Part shown: positions 10,331-21,452 of the stretch, one piece after another | Numbering within the stretch: the first letter of the stretch is position 1 | How the letters are laid out: each line of letters starts with the position of its first letter | DNA from: Vicia villosa | Taxonomy: Eukaryota > Streptophyta > Magnoliopsida > Fabales > Fabaceae | DNA length: 64,000 nt | Direction of reading: 5' to 3' | NCBI RefSeq assembly: GCF_029867415.1 | Contig: NC_081183.1 | Location: forward strand, 56,990,336-57,054,335 | Program-made: the position numbers and the translations under genes | Notes under the pieces: model-generated | What the model was told of the DNA's origin: nothing | Database searches by the model: none | Seen by the model: the letters and a program-made list of their open reading frames with translations, nothing else

Positions 10331-11370
10331 AGTGTTGTACTAAGTTGAACAAGCACACATATCACACATATGAACAAACATGAACAAGTATGAACAAACA
10401 TGAACAGGTATGAACAATTATATATATGACAAAGTGTGTGTATATAATGGAGTTTATGAAGGAAATATACCTGTAAGCATGATCCATTTGTATACACAGG
10501 GCTCGGGACTTATACTCGAGGAGAGGTCCACTTGAATTTATTCAAAGCTATGTAAACAGGTATTCACAAAAGGGCTTGGGACTTATACCTACATGGAGGC
10601 CCATGGTATATTTTTGGGAAGATTTAAAGAAAACCTTCATTTTTGGTTTGTTATTCAAAGTTGAAAATCAAATTGATTGAGATATGTACAAAAATGTGTG
10701 TGTACAATGAAATACCTAATTTCATGTACAGGAATGGGACTTATACCTATGTGGAGGCCCATTTTTTATTTACAAAACATGGTTGATTGTTTTATTACAG
10801 ACGCGTTGTTTGAAAAAACTGTTTGAAAGTTTGTTTTGAAAGAGTTTTTCTGTACAAAGGAAAAAAAAACTGTATAAAAAGGAAAAGGAGTGGGTCTTAT
10901 ACTCTCTAATATTCGAGAGGCCCCACATCATTTTGAAAATCAATTGATCAATTAAGAAGATTTAATCAATAGTTTCAAAAAGAAATGGTTTATCGTTTTT
11001 GAAAAGAAACACAATCGCTTGTTTTAAAATGATTTGAATTTTGAAAGGAGTCAAATTAATCAAGATAAACAAAAAGATTATCTTCAATTAACACTTAGAT
11101 GATTAGGGTTTGCTCCAAAAATAATTACAAGTGATTAAGTTTGAAAATCAAATAAAAAATAATATTTTAAAAGCATTAAAAATACTTAAAAACAAGTCAT
11201 TTTAATCCTATTTTAAAAATGTATCAAATAAATATTTTTTGATGATTTTTTTTGATATTCTTAAAATATATATGTTAAACAAGAAGTGTGTAAAAAATGA
11301 ATGAAAAATGATTTAATTTGATGTATTAAATAATTAAATGAAGTTGTAAAAGAAAATGAAAGAAAAATGG

Positions 11371-11456
11371 TTGTAAAAAATATGTTTTGGCCCCTAGAGG
11401 TGTTGAACTCGTGACCTGAAGGTTACCACTCAAAAACAATACCAACTGGACCACGC
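11371..11456 (-). other. tRNA-like module in LTR A
   Basis: In LTR sense it has an A-box-like TGGTCCAGTTGG (11453-11442), a degenerate B-box-like GAGTTCAACAC (11410-11400), then a T-run (about 11380-11375). Equivalent modules lie at matching places in LTRs B and E. It is not a functional tRNA: no convincing cloverleaf can be drawn by eye. Confidence 0.5.
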
Positions 11457-14003
11457 GCGTGGTCTGATTAACAAAGGCAAGGATTTGGTCATATTTCAAA
11501 CTTAATTTTTGAATTTCCTTCGCAAAAAATGGCGCCAAGAACACCATCCCCATTTGAATTTGAAAATCTCCGAAACTGAACCAAATTGATCAAGTGAAGG
11601 GTCTATCTCACTCGTTTTTTCACAAGGAACATGATGGTGACCTTTAATTTCATTTATTTTTACCCTAAGATCATTGATTTTCTGATGAACACGAAGAACC
11701 CTAATTTCTGAGTTTCAAACTGAAATCGTGTATGTGCAAGATAAGTTGTAATTGATTGAGGGTTAATGATCCTCATGTGTGCAGAAATGAGATGGTATGC
11801 TCATATTTCATTCATGATGCATGATTCATAGAGTTTGAGGTTCAAGTAGCTTACCTTCAAAAACGGCAAAAGTGAGAATCGAATTCTGCAAATGAGGAGT
11901 TCCAGTTGTTGTTTCTTGATCTGAACACCTTCAGTGGACCTTATGGGACATGTTTGGATGCCTGGAACAATTTGAAAACCTCTTGATCAATCCATGGTAC
12001 TCAATCTGCAGTATGGTTCAAGTGAGAATCAAGCTTAGTGATTTTGGTGTTTCAGATCATGTATGATGGTTGGGACAGTTCATATGAAGTATATGGATGA
12101 TGTTTAGAAGGTTAGTTTGGACAGAATTTGCTTGGTATGGATTTTGGCATGATAAGGCTAGTGTTATGCATATTTGGAGGTAAGATGATGATTCTGAGTT
12201 TTGGGGTGATTTGAGGTGTGTGAATGGTTCAAACACATCATATATGATGTTTATGAGATGTTAGAATCATTACTTTGGCCAGAAATTCAAAGGTTTGGAG
12301 GTTGGGATTTCTACCTCACTTTGAAACTTGAAACTTGCAACTTAAGAAAGAAGGGAGAAAACCTATAATTGTGAGGTTTTGGTGTGAATTTGGAAGTGAT
12401 TTGAACCTCTATTTATAGGCCATGGATTCTGAATACAAGGCTCTTGCAAGTTGCTTCAAAGTTTGATGATTTGGCTTAAGGGATAGAAAGGAATCTTTTA
12501 CATTAAATGCATATGGTTAAAGTTACTAAACCATGGTTAAATTCCAAGCTTCCTATCCTCTTCCATTCTGATCTTCAAATCAGAAAATATCATTCAATTA
12601 TTGCTTCTATGCATCATTACTTGGTCCATTTGGCAATTTGGTTCATAACTTTGGCAAAATGACTTGAAATTTCAAGTGAAAAGTTCACTAATGGCAAAAT
12701 TCAAAACCATAGCTACACTCCATATTTTTTCATGCTCTTGGACATTTTGGAAAGCTCATATTACACACTTCAAAACCCTGGTTGAAAGTTTCTTCAAGAC
12801 CTTTAAGGAAATGGGTGAAAAAGATCCATGAACTTTGAAGAAAATGAGATTTCAAGTGAAGTTTTCAAAAAGTACCAACTTTGAAGCACCATATCTCTTA
12901 AATGGTTGATCTTATGGAAAAATTTTATATGTGTCAAAGTTGTTTATTGGATCAAAATCTACAACTTTCATGTTGGAAGTTTTTTTCAGTTTGTAGGTGA
13001 AATTTTGAGAAATTCCCTTCCAAAGTTTGGAAAAAACCATGAAAAACACTTAGAAATTTTTCTAAGTATGAAAAGTCAAACTTTTGACTTTTTGATTCTT
13101 GATTGATTTTCTTGATTTTTCTTGATCAAATGACTTCATATATCATATATTGATGATTCAAAACTTCAAAAGTCATGGTTGACCAAAATTCTCCAAAAGT
13201 CAATGGTGATCTTGTACAGTTGACTTTTTCAGACGAATCGCGTTTCTGGAGATTTCAAATGAAACAGGCTATCCTCATCAAATGAATGGTATGAATGGAC
13301 CACATTGAAGCATTAGAGGATATTGAGCCATGGTTTGAGTTGTGGCACCATGTCCTGATTAAAAAGTCAGTTGTTCAGTGAATTAGGTCAAAAAACCGTA
13401 ATTGTCGACCTGATGAAATTGATGACTGTGGATCTTGAATTGAGATACAATTTCCATTGTATATTGTCATAGGGATTATTTGAAGATCATTGAAACCTTT
13501 GATTGACTCCCTGGGGATTTTTAGGGTTTCCCAAATGTGATCCCTGATTTTAGTCCCTGATAGTTCAAAACCCTAATCTGAGGATTTGAAATTTCACTGT
13601 TGATCAATCCCTGTATAGGAGATGTCTTGAGCCAATGGATTAGGTCAAAATAGTGCACTTGGGGTCTTGAGGTCATGTCCCAAGTCATTAAGTCAAATCC
13701 TGAGCAGAGGTCAGGAATATGCTATCTTCAGTCAAAACCCTAATCTGGTTGATTCAAAGCCTCTGAGCTTGTTGAAATGAATCTTTGAGGACCAGATGTT
13801 GATTGTTGATGAAGATGATTCATTTGAGATGAAGGGAGAACAAAACCCTAATTGATTGTTACTTGTACTGATGAGTGATTTCCTGATTAAATCCTGCTGA
13901 GCCACAAGTAACAAACACAAGCTATGCAATTTGTTAGAGATGCAAATGATGCATATGCAAATGATATGAGGTGGTATCTTAGGTCAAAAATTGGGGTATG
14001 ACA

Positions 14004-15604
14004 CATTGAACTCAGGAGGATGATACGAACTCATCCATAGCTCCGTGATAAATTTTTTATGCTTGTATGAGATTTTGAGGTGTGCAGGTTCTATAGTGAA
14101 GAACTATGTCCGTAGGTAAAAGTATGGATCCTAAAACGACAGTTCCGGGAGGAAGAAGGATACGTGTCCGCCCGCCAATGGTCAGTTTGAATCCCGCGCG
14201 CGTTTTCCCACCCACTGTTTATTTTCATATATGTTGTTTGATGTGTGTAAAGCTAACAAAGGACGTTGTTGGAGTAGATGGAAAAACGTTTCAATGTTTA
14301 CTAAAGGGGCATGGGTTCGACCCCCACCCCCAACGTATTTTTTTTTTTGTGAATTACATGTTTCTTTATCTGGTACACAACGCCTATGGAGTCTCACCAT
14401 GTAGCTTCAACTATGAGCCTTACGATCTCACCAGATCTAGATCCAACGTCGACCAAGCTAGAGGTGCATCATGGAGCCTCAGAAGTCACCCACACAGGAT
14501 CACGCCCAGGTTTTCTTAATCCTTTTATTATCTTTCTTTTTTTATATATTATTTATATAACTATTTAATTAAAACTTAATTATTCTTTTATATATATAAT
14601 TTGATTTAAAAAGTGATTGATTAATAATAAAATTAATATTAAGATTTTATTTATAATTCGTTTCGGTCGAATTAATCGGTCGCGATGATTAATAATCGGT
14701 TAATTAATTAATTAAATAATATAATTCAAATAGGTTTATATGCTAAGGGTTTTAACCGATTCGATTGGTTACGATGATTAGTATTCTTCATAAATTCGTT
14801 AATCGTTTTAATCAAACCTATTGATTACGATAATTAACAATAATTAATTTCTTCATATTAATAATCCATTTAAAATACAATCAATTTGTTAATGGTTATA
14901 ATAGAATCGATCGATTAGGATAATTAACAATCCTTCATTAATTTATTATTCATTTTAATCATACTAATTGGTTGCGATGGTTAATAATAAAATAATTCAA
15001 TTCCAAAAACAATTCAAATAATCTATTAAAACACATTTATTTGCTAATGGTGATAATCGAATCAATCGATTAGAATAATTAGCAATTCTTTATTTTATTT
15101 GTTAATTATGGTGATCAAACCTATTGATCATCGCGATTAATGGAACATATTATAATTATGGTTGTACCCCATATTAAAACACAATTTCTTTTACAAAATT
15201 ACAAACTACGGATTTCAAAACTGCGATAAGGTAATTCAAAAACCTTCAAACATCCTCATATTAAATCTAAGGCGTACAATCCTCCCCGAACTACGTTGAC
15301 TCTGATCCTCCCTAAGGAGGTACGTAGGCAATTGGATAACCAAGGCGAGTCCCGTTCCCCAAAATTCTAATTAGGTTCGAATTTTACCATTCACCCTTGA
15401 AAGCATAAATCTTGCCTTAACATCTTTAGCCACAAACCTTTGCCTTAAACTTAAAACCTTAGGAAAGGGTTAAGGGTGCCTAACACCGTCCCCTTACCTG
15501 AATATAATAACTTATCCAGATCTCTAAACTTCGTAGGGTTTCCTATTCGCCCTGGCAGAATAGGTGACAACTCTAAAATCTATTTTTTAGGGCAGGTTGC
15601 AACA
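14004..15604 (+). repeat. 3' part of a Tat-type LTR (H)
   Basis: Plus-oriented LTR fragment. Its start was displaced by Ogre A at 14003/14004, and its end (GGTTGCAACA, 15604) abuts the env-like frame of Athila G. Diagnostic Tat LTR boxes appear in order: TACGTAGGCA near 15321, GGGTGCCTAACACC near 15474, and a final AGGTGACAACTCT near 15571. Because its 3' end meets host sequence, it is the 3' LTR or a solo LTR of an element inserted in G. The A/T-rich stretch 14540-15200 contains no gene. A 137-codon frame at 14106-14519 is not supported. Confidence 0.75.
14261..14350 (+). other. tRNA-like module in LTR H
   Basis: ACGTTG (14263-14268) pairs with CAACGT (14331-14336) like an acceptor stem. 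Between them are an A-box-like TTGGAGTAGATGG (14269-14281) and a strong B box GGTTCGACCCC (14314-14324), followed by eleven T (14338-14348). This is the clearest tRNA-like fold of the set, in LTR sense. Confidence 0.55.
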
Positions 15605-16041
15605 CCCGGGACAAAAGTGTCGTGTACAACACCTGAAACAATAATTGGGAGATGAAAAATTTCTCCCAATTCATCAACAGTAAGTCCGTGGTCATTATTA
15701 AAAAGGCGGAAGGTTGGAGTACCGTAATACTCCCGCGCCGAGCCAGTTCACCTGTGTTTCTGTTTAAACTCTATAGTGCTAAAAAATTCTAAAGTGATTC
15801 GCTCAAAAGTGGGTTCCTTGCATTGCATAAATTCTTGCATACCTAACGTGTGAAACATGCGATGAATATCCGTTTTTAAACCTAGATCGTCCAGAGTTTT
15901 GTCACAAATAAACCTGGTCAGAATCATTTTACGCTTAAGGTGCACCAAATACCGCTTTTGGTGGTCTGCTTTGACAAAAATAATATCATGAGCATTTGCA
16001 GCTCTCCTAGCACGCTGTCGTGGCCGTGAGGACTCAACCAC
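15605..16041 (-). pseudogene. Env-like ORF of Athila G, truncated
   Basis: Minus-strand frame starting MVESSRPRQRARRAANAHD at 16041. It is open for 97 codons, has a TGA near 15750, then continues in sense with FRLFNNDHGLTVDELGEIF until LTR H cuts it at 15605. The mix (basic N-terminus, then helical segments) resembles the env-like/plant-transposon proteins found downstream of pol in Athila-type elements. A membrane-fusion role for these proteins is not established. The rest of the frame should lie beyond element A and the remainder of H. Confidence 0.6.
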
Positions 16042-16796
16042 GTCACTCGTTGGAACAACTCTTCAAGAAGGCATCTTGTGTGACCTGTGAAAAAGTGAGA
16101 AAAAAACAATAGAATTTGAGGAAAAAGTTACCGCTACAAGGTAGAGGGCGAAAAATAGTGCAACTTTTGTGAAGCGAGTTTTTGAATTGGAGAAGTTTTG
16201 AAAATAAAGATTGAAGGTTTGTGAGATGGTGGCTATGGAGGAATAGGGTTTAAGAGAGAGATGGAGGTTTGAGGTGAAGAGAAAGAGAATAGAATCTGAA
16301 TAATGAGTGGGGTAAAGGAAAAAAGAGGGTTAAATTCGTGTGAGCCCCACAAGAAATTCAAATTTTGTAAAATAATTTTGGGTATTATGCAACGCAACAC
16401 GGACCGTGTCACCCTACACGGGCAGCCGTGTTGCGCCACTAGAAACCCACACAATTTCCCCCTTTTTTAAGCCTTCGGGACGTCTGACACGGGCCATGTC
16501 AGCGTTCTGGAAATTTGTCAATCAATTTTGTTTGCTTTTCTTCAACTTCCTTGGCACGGGCCGTGTCAGGTGACACGGTAGGCCGTGTCAGGCTTCTGTA
16601 ATTCCACAAAACCCCCATTTTTTCACTCTTTTTCAACTTTTTGCCTTGGTATACTCCTCCGCTAATGCACATTCATCTTTTTTGTCACCTACACCAGCAA
16701 CACACTGTGATTACATATAAAATGTAAACACACAAACAAACAAAAAACGAAAATGATTAGAAATAAAAACGTGGGTTGTTGGTCACTCAACGTTTA
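16042..16796 (-). other. Spacer between pol and env-like ORF of G, with paired palindromes
   Basis: No gene is visible. At 16395-16434 and 16486-16589 lie five copies of a palindrome of the form ACACGG(N0-4)CCGTGT. Pairs 1-2 (16397, 16416) and 4-5 (16553, 16572) are both 19 bp apart. The first pair is enclosed by GCAACACGG...CCGTGTTGC, a 9-bp inverted repeat. Confidence 0.75.
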
Positions 16797-17429
16797 ACCT
16801 CGCATGGCTCGACGATCGTTCATCTCGCCCTGCAAGACGAACAACATGTAACTGGCCACTCTCTTGACCTTTGTAATATGGTTTCAACTTTTGCCCGTTA
16901 ACCTTGAAAGTATCCCCATTCGCTTGATTTTTCAATTCAATTGCTCCATGGGGAAACACCTTGTGAACAACAAACGGTCATGATCATTTGGACCTCAGCT
17001 TACCATGAAACAACTTCAACCAGAAGTTGTACAAGAGTACCATTTGTCCTTCCCAAAACTCCTTCTTCTGGATCCTACGATCATGCCATTTTTTGTTTGG
17101 TCTTTGTAAATCTTGGCATTTTCATAAGCTTGATTCCGAAATTCTTCCCGCTTGAGTAAGATCCAAATTAAGGAACTTTGAGGCCCACAGAGTTTTATGT
17201 TCTATATCTAATGGCAAATGAAAAGCTTTTCCATATACTAGTTGGTAAGGAGACATACCTATAAGTGTTTTGAAAGTAGTGCGGTGCGCCCATAATGCAT
17301 CATCCAACTTGCTCGCCCAATCCTTGCGAGAGGATTTAACTGTCTTCTCAAGGATTTGTTCAAGTTGCCTATTAGACACCTCCACTTGCCCGCTGGTTTA
17401 TGGGTGGTATGGAGTTTCTATTCGATGTT
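16797..17429 (-). pseudogene. Athila G integrase, C-terminal part
   Basis: Sense runs from 17429 to about 16797. It includes TPYHP, a stop in place of Gln, then [16 protein letters not shown] carrying the third acidic residue of the DDE triad (the Glu of QVEVSN). [24 protein letters not shown] follows, and further down, with frameshifts, ANGDTFKVNGQKLKPYY. The upstream half lies across the solo LTR at 18487-19273. The CAA to TAA change at about 17399 is a C-to-T transition. Confidence 0.8.
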
Positions 17430-18481
17430 TGATCAGTGCATTTTGATGCACATTCTTCCATGTTTGTACTCAAGCATTTCTTCGGTTTGTTTTATTTATT
17501 TTTATGTTTTAATATGTTTTTATATTTTATTTTATTTTTGCACTTAATTGTTTTTCGTATTAATTTTTCAGCATTAGCAGTCTGCACGGAAACGATCATA
17601 TCTGGAGTTCCAGGAATCTGATTTAGGCGTTCTAATAATCGACGCAAAGCTAAGAGAAAGAGCTACAATTCTTATGTTGGAGACGAAGTCAGAATCGGAC
17701 TGTAGAAGGGCCAGAAAATTCGTTGAAGTTGTAGCACTAGTTTTAGTTAAGTTTCGGGTCAATTAGTTTTGGGCCTGGGTCGTCTGTTTGACCCAGTTGG
17801 ATTGTAAAAAGGGTTGTGCTATTGTCCCTTAGGTTAGAAGCCGCGGTACGGTAGCAATCCATCTTCCATTCACGAGAAAATCAAGCTTGTACGAATTGAT
17901 CCATGGCGAACTAATCCTTTTGAGTTAATCTACCGTGTTCAGGTTCTAATACTATGAGATTAATATAATTTTGCATTGTAATTCTAATTCCTTAAATTCT
18001 ACTTTGTGTTTATCATTTGCTTAATCTGATTATTCGTAGAGTAGATTGTTTGGTTCGATTGATTTATGGTTCCCAAATTTCTATGCGTTTTATCGTATGC
18101 TTAATCGTTAATTCGCCTTTTGCTTAACCGAATGCTTAATTCGGAAAACGGGAAATATAATTCTATAAAATTGTTGCGCTTGTCAATTGATTTTGTGATC
18201 GAACAGGAACGGAATCCGCTTAGGGTAGTGAAATTATAATAATCGATGATTAGTAGGAACCGAATCGGTAGATTGACTTATTTCATAATCACTTATTTCA
18301 AAACAGCTTATCTTCATAATCACTTTTGATAATCTCTTTTTCGACCAAACCAAACCCCCCCTAAATCGATTTAGCTTTAAGTTAATAAAAATCAAGAATC
18401 CTTGCAATACGACTCGAGCCATTGTCGCTGTACTACGTTTTCCAAAATACTCGTTTTTGACCCGCGTGCGACAGCGGATCA
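17430..18481. repeat. Solo LTR (1052 bp) with 5-bp target duplication
   Basis: Starts TGATCAGTGC and ends GCGGATCA, giving TGATC/GATCA terminal inverted repeats and TG...CA ends. It is flanked on both sides by ATGTT (17425-17429 and 18482-18486). It splits the integrase of G exactly within a Lys-His codon pair that is present on both sides. I see no coding capacity. Family and orientation were not determined. Confidence 0.8.
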
Positions 18482-19273
18482 ATGTTTCACATTGTATTTC
18501 AAGAGCAGCTTCTCCATGAGGTCATTGAGAAAATGTGTTCCTTCATCATTTATGAGAGCTCTCGGCACTCCAAACCTCGCAAAGATATTCTCCTTCTAAA
18601 ATTTGACCACCACTCTCGCATCATTAGTTGGAAAAGCAATTGCTTCTACCCACTCTGATACATAATCCACCGCCACTAAAATATAAGTCTTCCCAAACAA
18701 CGGTGGGAACGGGCCCATAAAATCTATACCCCGGACATCAAAGAGTTCGACTTCCAACATGGCATTTTGAGGCATTAGATTCCGTTTCGAAATATTGCCT
18801 GTTCTTTGGCACTTATTGCACTCTTTGATTATCTCTTGGGCATCTTTGAATAGAGAAGGCCAATATAACCCCAACTGGAGGAATTTTGCTGCAGTTCTAT
18901 CACCACTAAAATATCCTCCATACTCTGAGTCATGGCACGCTTTTAAAATGTCCATTTGTTCATCTTTTGGAACACACCTTCTAACCTGCCCATCAATTCC
19001 TTACTCGTACAAGAATGGGTCATCCCACAAGTAGAACCTGTAATCATGCAAAAACTTTTTCTTCATGTTAGAATCAAAGTCATCAGGGATTACCCCACCT
19101 ACCAGATAATTCGCATAGTCTACGAACCATGGTACACCAATAACAGCGAGGATGTGTTCATTTGCGAACTCATCCTTTATTGGACGCTTTTCTTCTGTCT
19201 CCTCAATGGGTGAAATTCGAGAGAGGTGATGCACCATAATGTTTTCACACCCTCTCTTGTCACAATTCTTCAT
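18482..19273 (-). pseudogene. Athila G integrase, N-terminal and core part
   Basis: In sense: the end of RNase H/linker with VHHLSRI (19273 onward), then the zinc region around [18 protein letters not shown]...CNKCQ (the usual second His is replaced by Tyr), the core with first catalytic Asp in GIDFMGPF, and after a frameshift near 18600 FGVPRALINDEGTHF with the second Asp. It ends at KYNVKH where the solo LTR begins. Confidence 0.8.
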
Positions 19274-21011
19274 ATCAAACTCCTGAAGGAGTAAGATCCA
19301 TCTCAGAAGTCTTGGCTTAGAGTCCTACTTAGCAAATAAATACTTCAAAGCAGCATGGTCAGTATAAACAATGACTCTAGAACCCAACAGATATTTCCTG
19401 AATTTCTTGAAGGCATAAACAACAGCTAGCAACTCCTTTTCGGTAGTTGCATAGTTCATCTATGTAGGGTTCAACACATGACTAGCATAGTAAATAACAT
19501 GTAACAAATTTTCTCTACGCTGTCCTAGAACTTCCCCTATTGCAATATCACTTGCATCACACATGATCTCGAAAGGTAGAGACCAATCCGGGGCTACAAT
19601 AATAGGTGCCGATACTAATTTATTCGTTATTGTCTCAAATGCTCTAGCTCACTCTCTATCAAACAGAAAAGCCTTATCCTTAACCAAAAGAGTAGTTAAG
19701 GATTTGGCTATCTTTGAAAAGTCTCTTATGAACCTGCGGTAGAAACCCGCATACCCTAAGAAACTTCTAATACCCTTTTTATTCATTGGCGTGGGAAGCT
19801 TTGATATAACTTCAATCTTTGTTTGGTCCACTTCTATTCCATTGTGGGAAATTTTGAGACCCAAGACTATACCTTCATGCACCATGAAGTGACACTTTTT
19901 TCAATTGAGGATTAAGTTGGTCTGTTGGCATCTTTCTTAAACAAGAGCAAGGTTAGTCAAACAATTATCAAAAGACTTACCAAAAACCGAGAAGTCATCC
20001 ATGAAGACTTCCATATGCTTTTCAAGCATATTAGTATAAATAGATTGCATGCATCTTTGGAATTTGGTCGGAGCAGTACATAACCCAAATGGCACCCTTC
20101 TGTAGGCAAAAATACCAAAGGGGCATGTATACACGGTCTTCTCTTGATCTTCTGGTGCAACAGCTATCTGATTATATCCAGAATAGTTGTCGAGGAAACA
20201 ATAGTAATCATGACCAGCCAACCTTTCCAACATCTGATTGATGAATGGTAAAGGAAAGTGACCTTTCTCGTAGCCAAATTTAATCTTCTATAATCAATGC
20301 AGACTCTCTAACCTATAACTGTCCTTGTAGGGATCAACTCATTTTTCTTATTCTTTTTAACCATAGTTCCCCCCTTCTTTGGCACCACATGCACATGACT
20401 CACCCAAGAACTATCAGATATATGATAAATAATCCCCGCATCTAACAGTTTGACCACTTCTTTTATGACCACCTCTCTCATGGAGGGATTTAGTCGTCTA
20501 TGGGGTTGGACAACTGGTTTATGATCACCTTCCATGAGAATTTTGTGCATGCAAACCATAGGACTAATCCCCTTCAAATCTTCGATCGACCATCCTCTCT
20601 CACTTTTGTGCTTCTTCAAAACTTCGACAAGCTTATCCTCTCGGAGAACTTTAAGATTGGAACTTATTATAGTTGGGCATCTACTTTCAATGTGAAGGAA
20701 AACATATTTGAGGTTCTAAGTGATTGTTTCAATTCAGCCCCCATCTTAGGTTCATCTTTCTCATCCTTCATTAAAGGTTGCCTTAGATCTTCCCACCGGT
20801 TTGGTCGAGATCCTTTAAAAGACGATATTGCTTCCATTATGGCTAACACTTCCTTCTCTATTTCATCAACCTCTTCAGTTTCGTCAAAGATTGATAAGCT
20901 TAACACTCTTTCCAAAGGTAATTGTGGTGTCTTCAAAGAATTTTCATTAGCAACAACTTGATCAATCACCTCAATATGTTGACTACTGGCAACATCATCC
21001 TTATACTTCAT
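19274..21011 (-). pseudogene. Athila G reverse transcriptase and RNase H, decayed
   Basis: In sense: an acidic linker (21011-20667), the N-terminal RT (20619-20308) with SSWVSHVHVVPKKGG, a stop in place of Trp near 20309, the RT core with YNQIAVAPEDQEKTVYTCPFG shortened here and FMDDF at 19991-20005, then the connection LGYAGFYRRFIRDFSKIA (19885-19649) and an RNase H region with further stops to about 19274. Four or more lesions make this clearly non-functional. Confidence 0.85.
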
Positions 21012-21032
21012 GCATCAATTTTTAACTCTTCA

Positions 21033-21452
21033 TCATAGACCTTCAGAGTCATCGTTCTCTCTTTCTATGTCTATCAAACATCGCCCGGTCTCTAAAAATG
21101 GTCTACCCAAAATGATCGGAATCTCTTCATCTTCCGGCATCTCCAAAATAACAAAATCCGTCGGGAACACGAACTTGTCAATTTTCACAAGCACGTCTTC
21201 TATCCCGTATGGTCTTTTCATAGAATGGTTAGCAAATTCGAGTGTAGTCCTTGTATCTTGCACTGTATTTATTCCCAATCTCTTGTAGATGGACAATGGA
21301 ATAAGACTCACACTTGCTCCCAAATCAATAAGAGCTTTTAGATTAGAGACCTTAGCACTAGTTAGAGCACCCGGAGGTTGAGGATTTGCAAGTTGTTGTG
21401 CTATTTGACTTATCTGAATTTCAAGATTCTTAATAGATGACCCGTGTTTCAA
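21033..21452 (-). pseudogene. Athila G aspartic protease
   Basis: 139-codon segment with LKALIDLGASVSLIPLSIYK. The DLGAS variant of the DTG active site is typical of Athila protease. IPIILGRPFLETGRCLIDIE follows downstream. It is open itself but flanked by frameshifts to gag and RT, so it survives only as a fragment. Confidence 0.85.

Larger units (their letters stand above)
1..14003 (-). mobile_element. Ogre-type Ty3/gypsy retrotransposon A, 5' part
   Basis: An Ogre (Tat lineage) element read on the minus strand. From its 5' end it has a 4952-bp LTR (14003 to 9052), a primer binding site, a leader of about 770 bp, ORF1, a 419-bp spacer (6315-6733) with no convincing gene, gag-pro, an intron, and pol with RT, RNase H and the start of a second RNase H. 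The window edge cuts it within pol. The extra ORF before gag, the very long LTR, the intron after protease and the doubled RNase H are the established marks of Ogre/Tat elements. It sits inside Tat-type LTR H, and the right flank CATTG (14004-14008) should recur at its unseen other end. ORF1 and gag-pro are open while pol has frameshifts, so it is probably non-autonomous. Confidence 0.9.
9052..14003 (-). repeat. 5' LTR of Ogre A (4952 bp)
   Basis: In sense it begins TGTCATACCCCAATTTTTG at 14003 and ends CGCCCGCGACA at 9052. It matches LTR B (45792-50757, 4966 bp) along its length and LTR J over its first 1.3 kb. Internal landmarks are the TACGTAGGCA box near 9515, the GGGTGCTAATACC box near 9263, short phrase repeats (9727-9960, 10040-10330, 10495-10925), a tRNA-like module (11371-11456), and a long A/T-rich start segment. 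Open frames inside it are short and antisense, and I do not regard them as genes. Confidence 0.92.

Noticed and set aside
14106..14519. 137-codon plus-strand ORF
   Set aside because: Lies across a tRNA-like module and T-run in LTR H, shows no recognisable domain, and has compositional features of non-coding sequence.
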